A DNA stretch of 64,000 nt, taken from contig JBKHBN010000001.1 of the NCBI GenBank assembly GCA_046542355.1, positions 124,001 through 188,000 of the forward strand, read 5' to 3'. The translations under genes and the position numbers were made by a program. The notes below the pieces were generated by a model that was given only the letters and a program-made list of their open reading frames with translations, made no database searches and was not told where the DNA came from. Positions 19,305 to 28,501 of this stretch are shown piece by piece. Each line of letters begins with the position of its first letter. Positions within the stretch are counted from its first letter, which is position 1. Origin of the DNA: UBA1672 sp046542355 (GTDB lineage: Bacteria; Pseudomonadota; Alphaproteobacteria; Micavibrionales; Micavibrionaceae).

Positions 19305-19772
19305 TTATCCCACCATTATCTTGTCTTTTTGCGCTGACAAACTCCCATGCTCGATCATAGCCACCGTCAAACGGCTAATCGCAGTGCGCTTGCCAGTAGC
19401 CTCCTCAACCATATCTGTTTGCCAGACCTGCGTACGCCGCCCCAAATGAAGAGGCCTACATGTTCCTATCACCCACCCTTTTGTAACCGCGCGAATATGA
19501 TTGGCATTAATCTCAATCCCCACAGCCCGATACTGATCCGGATCAATGGTCATCCAGGCCGCAACACTTCCTAAAGATTCCGAAAGCACACAACTTGCCC
19601 CGCCATGCAATATACCAAAAGGCTGCACCGTACGGTAATCAACAGGCATGCGTCCCTTTAAATAATCCTGCCCAATCTCCAGAAGCTCAAGGCCAATATG
19701 CTCAGCCATATTGGCGTAACGCAGTTTTTGTATATCCGCGACCTGATACGGTTTAAACCAGATATCCTGCAT
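19305..19772 (-). CDS. Hotdog-fold acyl-CoA thioesterase (PaaI/YbdB-like)
   Basis: A 155-residue single-domain hotdog protein. The central signature QPFGILHGGASCVLSESLGS, near residues 50-69, is that of the PaaI/EntH/MenI group, with the HGG helix cap and a Glu at the position of the catalytic acid. The C-terminal half has the family segment INANHIRAV...WVIGTCRPLHLGRRTQVWQTD. Substrate cannot be assigned; 1,4-dihydroxy-2-naphthoyl-CoA and phenylacetyl-CoA enzymes are both in this group. It lies between fabI and aroC on the same strand. Confidence 0.85.
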   Translation of the reverse strand: MQDIWFKPYQVADIQKLRYANMAEHIGLELLEIGQDYLKGRMPVDYRTVQPFGILHGGASCVLSESLGSVAAWMTIDPDQYRAVGIEINANHIRAVTKGWVIGTCRPLHLGRRTQVWQTDMVEEATGKRTAISRLTVAMIEHGSLSAQKDKIMVG

Positions 19773-19876
19773 AAAAGCACCTCTCTAATATAACCGCTAA
19801 CATGACTTACAAAAAAATAAACAAAACGGTCAGGCGCAAAAACGCCCGACCATAAAAATAACAATCCATACAACAA

Positions 19877-20749
19877 CTAAGCAGCGTCAGCTTTGGATTC
19901 TCTTTCGATAAGCGTCTCTTCCATCCTCTCAAGCATCTTTTTATTTTGCTTAATGCTCTCAAGATCAGCGGCCAACATACCAACTGTGTGATAACCAGCA
20001 TCAACATGGTGTGTTTCACCAGTCACGCCAGAGCCAAGATCAGACAGAAGATAAATACCTGTACGCCCGACTTCTTCTTGTGTAACCGTCCGGCGCAGCG
20101 GAGCATTAACAGCATTCCAATCAAGAAGGAAATCAAAGTCATTAATCCCGCTTGCTGCCGATGTTTGAATCGGGCCGGCAGAAATCGCATTCACGCGTAT
20201 TCCCTCTGGCCCAAGATCAGCGGCCAGATAACGCACAGAGGCCTCAAGAGCAGCTTTACAAACACCCATAACATTATAATTGGGTATAACCTGCTCTGCG
20301 CCATAATAACTAAGCGTAACCAAAGAACCGCCATTTTTCATCAACGGTGCTGCATACCGCGCAACCTCAATAAAAGAATAAGCTGAAATCGTCATCGACA
20401 TTCCGAAATTCTTACGCGATGTATCACGAAAACGTCCATCCAATTCTGCCTTTTTGGAAAAAGCCATGGAGTGAATAACAAAATCAAGCTCACCCCACTC
20501 ATCTTCAAGCGCTTCAAACACAGAAGGAATCGCCTCTTCATCACGCACATCACATGGCAGAAGAATATCCACGCCCAACTCCTGAGCCAAAGGCTTCACA
20601 GTAGAAAGCGCCCGATCCCATTGATACGTAAAGGCCAGATCGGCACCATTTTCTGCCGCAGCCTTCGCCATGCCCCATGCAATGGAATTCTCATTAACCA
20701 CGCCCATAACCAAGCCGCGTTTTCCTTTTAAAAAATCACTTTTCATCAT
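19877..20749 (-). CDS. fabI: Enoyl-[acyl-carrier-protein] reductase (NADH)
   Basis: Reduces trans-2-enoyl-ACP in the last step of fatty-acid elongation. The 290-residue SDR protein begins with FLKGKRGLVMGVVNENSIAWG, the FabI-type cofactor loop, and carries the active-site arrangement SYYGAEQVIPNYNVMGVCK with the Tyr-x6-Tyr-x6-Lys spacing typical of FabI. IRVNAISAGPIQTSAASGI forms the mobile substrate-binding loop. The C-terminus is some 25 residues longer than E. coli FabI and is Lys/Glu-rich. The 288 bp upstream separate it from a divergent gene of unknown function and must hold both promoters. Confidence 0.97.
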   Translation of the reverse strand: MMKSDFLKGKRGLVMGVVNENSIAWGMAKAAAENGADLAFTYQWDRALSTVKPLAQELGVDILLPCDVRDEEAIPSVFEALEDEWGELDFVIHSMAFSKKAELDGRFRDTSRKNFGMSMTISAYSFIEVARYAAPLMKNGGSLVTLSYYGAEQVIPNYNVMGVCKAALEASVRYLAADLGPEGIRVNAISAGPIQTSAASGINDFDFLLDWNAVNAPLRRTVTQEEVGRTGIYLLSDLGSGVTGETHHVDAGYHTVGMLAADLESIKQNKKMLERMEETLIERESKADAA

Positions 20750-21037
20750 ATATCTCTTTTTTAATTGCCTTGTGTAAAATTAACCGAAGCACTAAAACAA
20801 GCCACATCAAGCCTGTTCCAGCCGGCACCATACTGCCTACTAATTGCCCTTTTGTACACCCCTCGTTTACAGCAATGCTAACGTATTTACACTATGCTTA
20901 TAAGCCTGATTCCTGTATATCAGTATAATAAGTCCTGCTCTCACGTCATAATATAACCATCACCCTCTTGAGTACACCTGAAGACTGAAGTATCAGTAAC
21001 CGCAACAATACAAACAAAACAAACCGAACGAAGGCTT

Positions 21038-22450
21038 ATGCCCATAGACCTTAAAACAGCCAGCCATCAATGCAGCGCAATTAAACGCCTGATTCAAAGA
21101 TGCTACCCACGCTTACACATTCGCTACGTTTTACACAAAGAAAACGAACGCGAGAAAGTGTTTGCAATAGAATCACGCCAGCTAACCTTACATCCTGCCG
21201 GTAAATACATTCTGGAAAATCCGAATAAAAAAGAATTTCGTACCATTTTGCAGCAAAATCACAGCCGCTTCGTTTGTATTGCCAAGCAACACAGCCCGGG
21301 CTTTCTAAGGTTCTTCAGACAAAAATCATACATGGCGCTATGCTTCATGAATTACGAGCGCTTTGATAGCGTAGAACACTTCCGCAATCACGCCTATAAC
21401 ATCGCATGGCACGCCATAGCCCTGCACAATGATCATGAAAAAGCATCATCGAGGCATAGTAAAAAAAATGAAGACAATGAACGCTTCAATGATGATAACA
21501 ACATTTTAACGCCCGTTTTGGATTCTGCGCAATATGATCGCCGCAACCTGCTAGGAGATATTTTCTCTGCCTGCATTCAAACAATTCAAGGCCGCAAGGA
21601 AGCGTTCGATTTTCTCGCTAAACAACGCATAAACAGCACCCTGAACGCTTCGAAGGGGTTCCACGCAGAACATTTTCCCTTCCCCATGTGCATTGACACA
21701 TTGGAATATGTGTTCAAGGACAATATCAATCAGGAAAAAACTGAAAAACACCCGGTTCTGGCAGCGGTCAAAATCACAGAAAACATCGGTAAAACATATA
21801 ATCAAACTTCTATCGAACAATGGCTGACTTTTTCCCTGCCGGTACAACAAATGGCCTGGGCTGGCTACGACACAAGGACAATTCTAGGGGCAGCGCTATA
21901 CACAAGCGAAAACACTTACGCTCAATCCATAGCAGACATGATTGCCGAGCGCATATCCATAAAACCTCAAATTATAACACATCTGCAAGACTACAACCCA
22001 TTTACCGCTCCAGAAGCAAATGCACGTATGCATCGCAAGCTTTGTCTGGATCTGCTGTACAATCTTCTTGCACGCCTCATTCTTCCTGAAGATCATAAAA
22101 TCGTGATCGAAGTCATAAGCAAACAAAACACGTTACTGTTAGAGGGCAAAGTCATGAGCTGGTGCGTTCCCGCCCTCATTCCCATAGAAGAACTTATCCG
22201 CCAATGCCCGAGCAAAGACATGATGCCCGACCTTCTCAATCAAGCCATGAAAATGTTTGAAAAAGAAATAGATAATATTCCTTGGGAGACTCTCGCGCAC
22301 CTATCCAAAACATTATTTTTACGACGACGCGATAACCGCGAAATTACCATGCAAACATTAATGGATATTACAGCACAAGACGAAGAACTATCCTCAGTGC
22401 ATTACGGCCTCTCGCAAGCAAAAAAACTCCACGAAAAGAGCGCGTCATAA
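21038..22450 (+). CDS. Protein of unknown function
   Basis: A 470-residue soluble-looking protein without signal peptide or membrane segments. It is rich in His, Asn, Gln and Lys, with a hydrophilic stretch near residues 130-155 (HEKASSRHSKKNEDNERFND) that probably divides two domains. The N-terminal part contains a His-dense segment, VEHFRNHAYNIAWHAIALHND, but no HExxH or other recognisable metal or nucleotide motif. AAGG seven bases before the ATG at 21038 supports the start. It is divergent from fabI, and its last 6 bp overlap the end of the convergent gene at 22445. No family recognised. Confidence 0.6.
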   Translation: MPIDLKTASHQCSAIKRLIQRCYPRLHIRYVLHKENEREKVFAIESRQLTLHPAGKYILENPNKKEFRTILQQNHSRFVCIAKQHSPGFLRFFRQKSYMALCFMNYERFDSVEHFRNHAYNIAWHAIALHNDHEKASSRHSKKNEDNERFNDDNNILTPVLDSAQYDRRNLLGDIFSACIQTIQGRKEAFDFLAKQRINSTLNASKGFHAEHFPFPMCIDTLEYVFKDNINQEKTEKHPVLAAVKITENIGKTYNQTSIEQWLTFSLPVQQMAWAGYDTRTILGAALYTSENTYAQSIADMIAERISIKPQIITHLQDYNPFTAPEANARMHRKLCLDLLYNLLARLILPEDHKIVIEVISKQNTLLLEGKVMSWCVPALIPIEELIRQCPSKDMMPDLLNQAMKMFEKEIDNIPWETLAHLSKTLFLRRRDNREITMQTLMDITAQDEELSSVHYGLSQAKKLHEKSAS

Positions 22451-23014
22451 ACTCAGAAAGGGTCGAACCGGAATCTTAGGCTCATCCCGAATACAGCGAA
22501 CACGAGCAAAGGGATAATTCTCAAGCGCATCATCTTCAAAACCATCCTCAAAGTCCCACAAATATGCGTGATCGGGCTCATCCGGAACCATTTGCCCTGA
22601 CCAAATACTGGAACAATTCCCCAGATCAAAGCCTGCTCGAGCATTAAGCGCCGGTTCTCTTGCAACGCGTAGATACATCCATCGCAAATCATTCATCAAT
22701 GGCTGACGAGCATTATTATAGCCCGCATCACGCAAGCTTTGTGCATGCTCTTGCCCAGCGTGCCATGTTTGCCTTCCTTCTAATGCAATATCTAAAGGCT
22801 CAATAGAATAAACCAGCCCCGTTTCTTGTGATACCCCACCAATAATCCATCCACCTGGCAAAACATCGCCCAGATGAAAAGCTGGGCTATCAATGTTCTG
22901 AGGAGTATCATGCCTTCCCGAATTAAAACCGTTTTCTGTTCCTAGAAATCCTTCCCCCGCTCTCAAAGACTCAATGTTAAAAACTCTTCCTAAACTACTA
23001 AACAGTGAAAACAT
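22445..23014 (-). CDS. Protein of unknown function with DUF1566/Lcl-like C-terminus
   Basis: A 189-residue protein without a clear signal peptide. The C-terminal third (SSIWSGQMVPDEPDHAYLWD, then ARVRCIRDE) has the order Trp-Ser...Tyr-x-Trp/Phe-x-(F)...V/A-R-C-I/V-R seen in the DUF1566 (Lcl C-terminal) lectin-like fold of surface proteins; the start of the protein is Gly-rich. The similarity is by eye and weak. GGAAC ahead of the ATG at 23014 acts as the ribosome-binding site. The 36767-37666 protein has a similar C-terminal pattern. Confidence 0.55.
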   Translation of the reverse strand: MFSLFSSLGRVFNIESLRAGEGFLGTENGFNSGRHDTPQNIDSPAFHLGDVLPGGWIIGGVSQETGLVYSIEPLDIALEGRQTWHAGQEHAQSLRDAGYNNARQPLMNDLRWMYLRVAREPALNARAGFDLGNCSSIWSGQMVPDEPDHAYLWDFEDGFEDDALENYPFARVRCIRDEPKIPVRPFLSL

Positions 23015-23146
23015 AATAATATGTTCCTTTTCTCAAACGCAGATATCTGACGTCCCGATACTCTTTGAGCTGAATAAAACAAAAGCTCATTTATAAATAA
23101 CAACTATTGTTTTACCATAATATACGGACGACTGTCAAAATAAAGC

Positions 23147-23178
23147 AACAACCGCTACCAGCGAGGATAGCGGTTGTT
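23147..23178 (-). terminator. Strong hairpin, probable terminator
   Basis: AACAACCGCTA (23147-23157) pairs perfectly with TAGCGGTTGTT (23168-23178), an 11-bp stem with a 10-nt loop. On the minus strand it is followed by GCTTTATTTTG, so it most likely ends the transcript of the glycine-zipper gene at 23283. A second, shorter CCGCT/AGCGG hairpin with a T run on the + strand follows at about 23232-23254. Confidence 0.6.
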
Positions 23179-23282
23179 ATTATTCTTTAGTGAAAAGCAT
23201 AATCAGAATATAAAACTCTGCCTATACCTTACCCGCTACCAAAGAGCGGTTTTTCTAACACAGATCAAACCTGATATGCAAA

Positions 23283-23765
23283 TTACTGGGAATTCACAAT
23301 CTGCCAGCTGCCATCGGGCTGCTGACACGCTGTTCCATAGGCCGTCTCTTCCTTGCCACCAATAAAGACCGTTTGTTGAAACTCCCGGCAATAATCCCCG
23401 CTTGGTGTATATCCATCACGCGTAGCAACGACTTCGCCGTAATTACCGCTTTCCGGATTATTCCATGAAATAGGTTGACCAATAGGAGCTTGACGCGCTT
23501 CGACAACAGCCGAGTTCATCGCCATTTTATCAGCCCGATCCAACGACTTTCCAATCTCGCTCCCAAGATATGTTCCAAGCAAAGCGCCTGCACCTGTTGC
23601 CCAGAGCTGCCCTGAGCCGCCACCAACTTTAGACCCTAAAAGCCCACCGACGACTGCACCCGTTCCAGCACCGACAGTCTGTTTTGTTCCGGCATCTCTA
23701 AACGTTTCACAGGCACTAAGTGCAAACGCACAAAATACCATTACCATCATTGTTATTTTTTTCAT
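23283..23765 (-). CDS. Glycine-zipper 17 kDa-type surface antigen lipoprotein
   Basis: A 160-residue outer-membrane lipoprotein of the Rickettsia 17 kDa antigen family. Type II signal peptide with lipobox LSAC (Cys19). Residues 31-75 form the glycine-zipper 2TM region (GAGTGAVVGGLLGSKVGGGS and GALLGTYLGSEIG) that inserts in membranes. The C-terminal part has the family's NPESGNYGEVVATRDGYTPSG, CREFQQTVFIGGKEE and the closing CQQPDGSWQIVN, including the conserved cysteine pair. Role in this family is structural or unknown. It is monocistronic, with a hairpin terminator downstream. Confidence 0.88.
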   Translation of the reverse strand: MKKITMMVMVFCAFALSACETFRDAGTKQTVGAGTGAVVGGLLGSKVGGGSGQLWATGAGALLGTYLGSEIGKSLDRADKMAMNSAVVEARQAPIGQPISWNNPESGNYGEVVATRDGYTPSGDYCREFQQTVFIGGKEETAYGTACQQPDGSWQIVNSQ

Positions 23766-24004
23766 TCGACTAACCTTTTTTTGTTATCCACGAACATAAT
23801 AAACTATTGACCGCATGCGCCGGGCATTATAGCGCCTAAAAAACAGGATTCATAGAGTTTTGTATAAACGATAAAGAAATTAGCCCTTTATCCCCCGCGC
23901 GCTAAAAAAATCAACCTTGCGCAAACTCTTGATTTTTTGTCACAATCAAGGCATAAATTCTCCTCTCAAGGAAAAAAGAGATACAAACGAGGAGCTGGCC
24001 AAAG

Positions 24005-25963
24005 ATGAGTGCTAAAAAGAAAACAAAAGAAACAGCAACCACAGAAGAACACCAAAGCTTCGGCGCTGATGTCGCGCGCCTTCTTAAAATAGTAACGCAC
24101 GCCCTATACACAAATCACGATGTTTTCCTCCGCGAGCTTATTTCAAACAGCGCCGATGCGTGTGACCGTCTGCGCTACGATGCAATTTCCACCCCCGCCC
24201 TGACCAAGGATAATCCGGAGTTTCGCATTTGCACCTATCAGGATACAACCACGCGCACATTAACCGTAGTTGATAACGGCATCGGTATGAGCAAAGAAGA
24301 ACTCATCGAAAACCTTGGAACAATCGCAAAATCGGGCACTGCAGCTTTGATGGAGCAAATGGAACAAATCAAAGACAACAAAGACAGATTAAAACTGATC
24401 GGACAATTCGGCGTCGGCTTTTATGCTGGGTTTATGGTCGCCGACAAAATTCAGGTTGTCTCCCAAAAAGCGGGCAGCGACGACATATGGGTATGGGAAT
24501 CAACCGGCAGCGATAGCTTCATCGTCCGCAAACCAAACAGCATCGAAGCAAAACGCCTTGATGGAAAGCGCGGCACAGCGGTTACCCTATCCATAAAGGA
24601 CGAAGCATCCGAATTTCTGCTGGATCATAAAATCAAAATGACCATTAAGGAGTACTCTGATCATATCAGCGTCCCGATTTTCCTTGGAGCACCAGCGCTT
24701 GTATCACAAGACAAGGATGCCGAGCCAATCAACAGCACATCGGCGCTATGGATGCGTTCTCAATCCGACGTATCAAAAGAAGACTATGACGCATTTTACA
24801 AAAACATTTCCGGCGGTTTTGATGAACCGCTCATGACATCACACTGGAAAGCCGAGGGAAAAATAGAGTTCAGCGCCCTGTTATTTACCCCCACCTTGCG
24901 CCCATGGGACTTATTTGATCCATCCCGCCGCAATTTCGTAAAACTCTATGTACGGCGCGTCTTTATCACAGACAGCCTCGAGAACCTCATGTATCCGTGG
25001 CTGCGCTTTATGCGCGGCATCATCGACATCGAAGATTTGCCACTTAACATCAGCCGCGAGTCCTTGCAACACAACCCGACGATCGATAAAATCCGCAACG
25101 CCGTAGCGCGCAGAATTCTCAATGATCTTGACAAACTATCGCGCAACGATCCAGCAGCTTTTGCAACATTTTGGGGACAATTCGGCCCGGCTTTAAAAGA
25201 AGGACTATATGATGCGACCGAGCACCGCCCCGCACTGTTAAAAGTGTGCCGCTTTTATTCCTCACACGATGACGGTCAAACCCTGACCACACTGGCCGAT
25301 TACGTAGAACGCATGAAGCCCTCACAAAATAAGATCTACTACCTCAGCGGCGAGTCACTGGACAATATCAAAAACAGCCCGCAGCTCGAAGGCTTTAAAT
25401 CCCGCGGCGTAGAGGTTCTGTTTTTCACAGACACAATCGACGATTTCTGGCTGCAAAGCGTTCTGGACTATAAGGATATCCCCTTCCAGTCTATCACAAA
25501 AGGCGATGTGGATTTTGATTCTCTGGATCAGGATAAAGCCGACACCACAAACACCGAAAAAGACAAAAGCAAGGAAGAAGAAAAACAAGGCGATGAAAAC
25601 ACCAGCGCCTTAATCACAAAAATGCAGGAGCTTCTTCAGGAAAAAGTGCACAATGTACGGAAATCCAAACGCCTGACCAGCTCTGCCGTTTGTCTTGTCG
25701 CCCCCGATAGCGGTGTTGATATGTATATGGAGCGTGTCTTGCGCCTGCACCAGAAATACGAAACAAACACAAAGCCGGTCTTGGAAATTAATCCCGACCA
25801 TGCGCTGATAAGAAAAATGGCGCAATTACTGGAAAAAGGTGAGGACATCAGCGATGCAACATGGATGCTGCTCGATCAGGCAAAAATCATCCAGGGAGAG
25901 CCAATCGACGATCCGAACACATTCGCACAGCGTATGTCGGATTTCATGAACAAAGCCCTGTGA
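24005..25963 (+). CDS. htpG: Chaperone protein HtpG (Hsp90)
   Basis: Cytoplasmic ATP-dependent chaperone. The 652-residue protein shows the GHKL nucleotide-binding signatures LRELISNSADACDRLRY, DNGIGMSKEELIENLGTIAKSGT and GQFGVGFYAGFMVADK in the first 140 residues, the middle-domain catalytic Arg region LPLNISRESLQHNPTI, and the C-terminal dimerisation domain after an acidic linker near residue 515-535. GAGGAG upstream supports the ATG. A 7-bp hairpin (23928-23934 with 23944-23950) lies in the leader; whether it is a thermosensor or operator is unknown. No clear RpoH promoter was recognised. Confidence 0.97.
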   Translation: MSAKKKTKETATTEEHQSFGADVARLLKIVTHALYTNHDVFLRELISNSADACDRLRYDAISTPALTKDNPEFRICTYQDTTTRTLTVVDNGIGMSKEELIENLGTIAKSGTAALMEQMEQIKDNKDRLKLIGQFGVGFYAGFMVADKIQVVSQKAGSDDIWVWESTGSDSFIVRKPNSIEAKRLDGKRGTAVTLSIKDEASEFLLDHKIKMTIKEYSDHISVPIFLGAPALVSQDKDAEPINSTSALWMRSQSDVSKEDYDAFYKNISGGFDEPLMTSHWKAEGKIEFSALLFTPTLRPWDLFDPSRRNFVKLYVRRVFITDSLENLMYPWLRFMRGIIDIEDLPLNISRESLQHNPTIDKIRNAVARRILNDLDKLSRNDPAAFATFWGQFGPALKEGLYDATEHRPALLKVCRFYSSHDDGQTLTTLADYVERMKPSQNKIYYLSGESLDNIKNSPQLEGFKSRGVEVLFFTDTIDDFWLQSVLDYKDIPFQSITKGDVDFDSLDQDKADTTNTEKDKSKEEEKQGDENTSALITKMQELLQEKVHNVRKSKRLTSSAVCLVAPDSGVDMYMERVLRLHQKYETNTKPVLEINPDHALIRKMAQLLEKGEDISDATWMLLDQAKIIQGEPIDDPNTFAQRMSDFMNKAL

Positions 25964-26002
25964 GTAAACACTAAAGAATCAATATTAATCTCAATAATAT
26001 CT

Positions 26003-27457
26003 CTATGGAGAAAAACTGCAACTCCCCTGACCTCTAAGTGAAGACGGCGCATCAAAAGAACAGTGGGGATTGGGACACACCGCATCATAATAGGACGAAC
26101 CACCAGGCCTTACAACAATCAGCCCTGTCCTGATAGGTGGTTTGCAACTGAAACCCGTCGCATTCTCGGAATCAATCAAATCCCAATAAGGCTCATACGC
26201 ATCTCCGGCATATATCCCATCAGGCACGGATCCCGGCAAAGAAGTGGTAATATCAAGCGTCCTTTTCCATCCTGGCTCTCCTGGGAAAGGGCCTTCTCCC
26301 GGGAACATGAACCCTGACAGCAAGGAAGAAAGAGAGGGAATCATCGCTTTAACCCCCGAAGGAATAACCAGCCCGCCATGGACAATATATTGACAAGCAA
26401 TATCCTTTGCATCCATATCAAGGTGAATTAATCGATCATCAGGCGGACGACACCCCTTCCGAACACGATCAAACTCATAGTTCGTGTCAGTCTCATCATA
26501 ATACTCCTCATATGGATAAAAACCATCATGATCCACCCATGTATATGGATCATCAGTACCTTCCTCATAAAAATGCAACGATTCTGACTCACTGGCAAAA
26601 TCATAACATTGCGCATACTTCCAGAGTTCTTGCATGCGGCCGCAAGAAGTAGGCCCCTTGTAGATACCGGAAGACAGAAAGTCAAATCTAAAATAATAAG
26701 GATCCGGTCTATACAATCCAGGGAATCTATCCGGATTTTCAGTGTACCTGTCTATAGCACGGCCATCAAGCATGGCAGGATCAAAATTAGGTGATCCCAG
26801 ATAACGGTGATATCCACACATAAGGGTCGGTACATGCATACCAGGATTTAAAAGTCGCTTTACCGCCGTCGCCCCAAAGCCCACAAGCTGATCTACGACC
26901 AAAAGTTCAAGCAGGCGATATTGCAAATACCCATCTGTATAAATATATGGCAAAAAGTCAGTCATATAATCAGCCATAGACACAACAGTACCGATCGCAA
27001 GGCCAGGTAACAAAACACCATCAGCCTCTGTCGGACGAGTAGGAAAGCTCTGATCATTTTCTGAGAGCAGCCCCCAAGAGTGTTCAGCCTGATGCATCAA
27101 GTCCTCCGTAAAACACGTCCAGGCCAAAACACTATCAGGCCGCGTATAAATATTGGCATTTTGTGACAACTCACGCTGTCCCGCTTGCCATGCCTGCGCC
27201 CTGACGAGCTTCATCATGTCAGGATCACATGTTTTGCGCTGTTCATGGGGGGTGATAAACTCACCTAAGGTGTTTGGAACATCAGGAAATGAAAAAAGAT
27301 ATTCCTCCTTATAATCCCCTTCAGTAATCGGCACACGCGGATTACCAAACACCTCATCAATTACTGGATTCCAAAGAGTCTCATCAGCAAAAGAAGAGCT
27401 GATCCAGACAAGGGAAGAAAAACAAACCAGAGAAAAGAAACGGAAAATACGAAACAA
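26003..27457 (-). CDS. Secreted cysteine-rich protein of unknown function
   Basis: A 484-residue protein with a Sec signal peptide (about residues 1-24, ending SSSFA). The mature part carries about eleven cysteines spread along its length and is rich in Tyr, Asp and Pro, which suggests a disulfide-bonded periplasmic or exported protein. One hydrophobic stretch (LLPGLAIGTVVSMADYM, near residue 150) may be a membrane-associated helix. The start is TTG at 27457, since an in-frame stop lies four codons upstream; AGGA seven bases before it and the signal peptide make this start convincing. No family recognised; a TraU-like resemblance was considered and not upheld. Confidence 0.65.
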   Translation of the reverse strand: MFRIFRFFSLVCFSSLVWISSSFADETLWNPVIDEVFGNPRVPITEGDYKEEYLFSFPDVPNTLGEFITPHEQRKTCDPDMMKLVRAQAWQAGQRELSQNANIYTRPDSVLAWTCFTEDLMHQAEHSWGLLSENDQSFPTRPTEADGVLLPGLAIGTVVSMADYMTDFLPYIYTDGYLQYRLLELLVVDQLVGFGATAVKRLLNPGMHVPTLMCGYHRYLGSPNFDPAMLDGRAIDRYTENPDRFPGLYRPDPYYFRFDFLSSGIYKGPTSCGRMQELWKYAQCYDFASESESLHFYEEGTDDPYTWVDHDGFYPYEEYYDETDTNYEFDRVRKGCRPPDDRLIHLDMDAKDIACQYIVHGGLVIPSGVKAMIPSLSSLLSGFMFPGEGPFPGEPGWKRTLDITTSLPGSVPDGIYAGDAYEPYWDLIDSENATGFSCKPPIRTGLIVVRPGGSSYYDAVCPNPHCSFDAPSSLRGQGSCSFSP

Positions 27458-27604
27458 GCAACTATCCTAATTATTGGCGAAAGTATAACAATCCATAACA
27501 AACATCATAACACAATACAAAGCCCTCTGCATAGCTTTCACTCACCCTGTCTACACGTCCTCAAACAAGAAAAACGCCTTCCAACAAAGGAAAATAACCA
27601 GAGC

Positions 27605-28036
27605 CTATAACAATCCCTGATAATGTCGTTCCGTCATCTCTTCAATATCATCATCAGAAAACTCAAAATACCGTCCAAGTTCCTCAATCACAACTTGCCG
27701 AATCAGATTCTGCAGATCCTCCTGCGTCTCGCACCACATATCCAAAATCGGTCTGCGATACAAAATCAGGACATCATCTTCGCTTGCTATTTTACGTGCA
27801 ACCCCGGGGGAAATTTCCTTACCATCCCTGTACAAGGCCAGCAATTCGAAGGGGTCATCAATCTCAAGATCATCAAGCGTCGTATCATCTGCCACTTCTT
27901 CAACTGCAACGGCCAAATCATCGCATCGCGATATCAACTCCTCAGGCAAACTATCCCACAAGAAACTGGCAATATCCTCCAGATCTTCAACGCCCGGAGG
28001 AACCGTATAATTCATAACGATACGCTGACATTCCAT
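27605..28036 (-). CDS. DUF1025/zincin-like metalloprotease homologue lacking HExxH
   Basis: About 143 residues from the ATG at 28036; GTG at 28054 and ATG at 28015 are alternatives. The N-terminus (TVPPGVEDLEDIASFLWDSL) and the ILYRRPILDMW and FSDDDIEEM segments match the layout of the minimal zincin family PF06262. In active members the helix before the SDxDI segment carries HExxH. Here that helix reads VIEELGRYFEFSDDD, so both zinc histidines are replaced while the neighbouring residues are kept. It is therefore probably a catalytically dead family member. Function of the family is not established. Confidence 0.6.
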   Translation of the reverse strand: MECQRIVMNYTVPPGVEDLEDIASFLWDSLPEELISRCDDLAVAVEEVADDTTLDDLEIDDPFELLALYRDGKEISPGVARKIASEDDVLILYRRPILDMWCETQEDLQNLIRQVVIEELGRYFEFSDDDIEEMTERHYQGLL

Positions 28037-28284
28037 AAGAAACACCCTATCCACAAAATACTCCGCTACACTGGCAGAGAATCAAACAATACAAAAACAA
28101 CAATTTACGAAATATGATAAAGCGAATCGCACCGCAGGACAATCTATAAATCAAAGAAAACACACACCCGTTTAAAAGAACTTATTCTCAGCATCCAAGA
28201 GAAAAATAATACAAATTTTTCGATAAACACGTCAGCTTCAATATGCTACTATCTTCATAGATTAGGGGAGGAGATGCCAAAGCC

Positions 28285-28464
28285 ATGAAAATTCAATCAT
28301 CCATTCAACATACTGATATGAGTCAAATGCGCCAAAACGCCTATATATCAGGCATTCAAAACAGCACCGGGCAATCTGGGAAAACAGGCCATACCCCTGA
28401 AAAAACAGAGCGCGCTGCCCCCTTGAACGAATCACGCGGAACCCAAATCGACATTCTGGTTTAA
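28285..28464 (+). CDS. Small hydrophilic protein of 59 residues
   Basis: An open frame of 59 codons preceded by a strong purine-rich site, GGGGAGGAG, ending 11 bases before the ATG at 28285. The product is Gln-, Thr- and Ser-rich with no membrane segment and no recognised motif. A five-codon frame that starts at 28274, directly after the same site, ends at a TGA that overlaps the ATG by one base position shift, so the two could be coupled. It stands alone between two minus-strand genes. Coding status rests on the ribosome-binding site only. Confidence 0.4.
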   Translation: MKIQSSIQHTDMSQMRQNAYISGIQNSTGQSGKTGHTPEKTERAAPLNESRGTQIDILV

Positions 28465-28501
28465 ATATCAAGTTTTCAAGACTTTACCACCCCCACCTGC
28501 T

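Noticed and set aside
23928..23950. An RpoH promoter or ROSE-type thermometer before htpG
   Set aside because: A 7-bp hairpin is present but neither the RpoH -10 nor the ROSE pattern could be shown.
26003..27457. TraU-like conjugation protein for the secreted cysteine-rich protein
   Set aside because: Length and motif order do not match and no other transfer gene is nearby.
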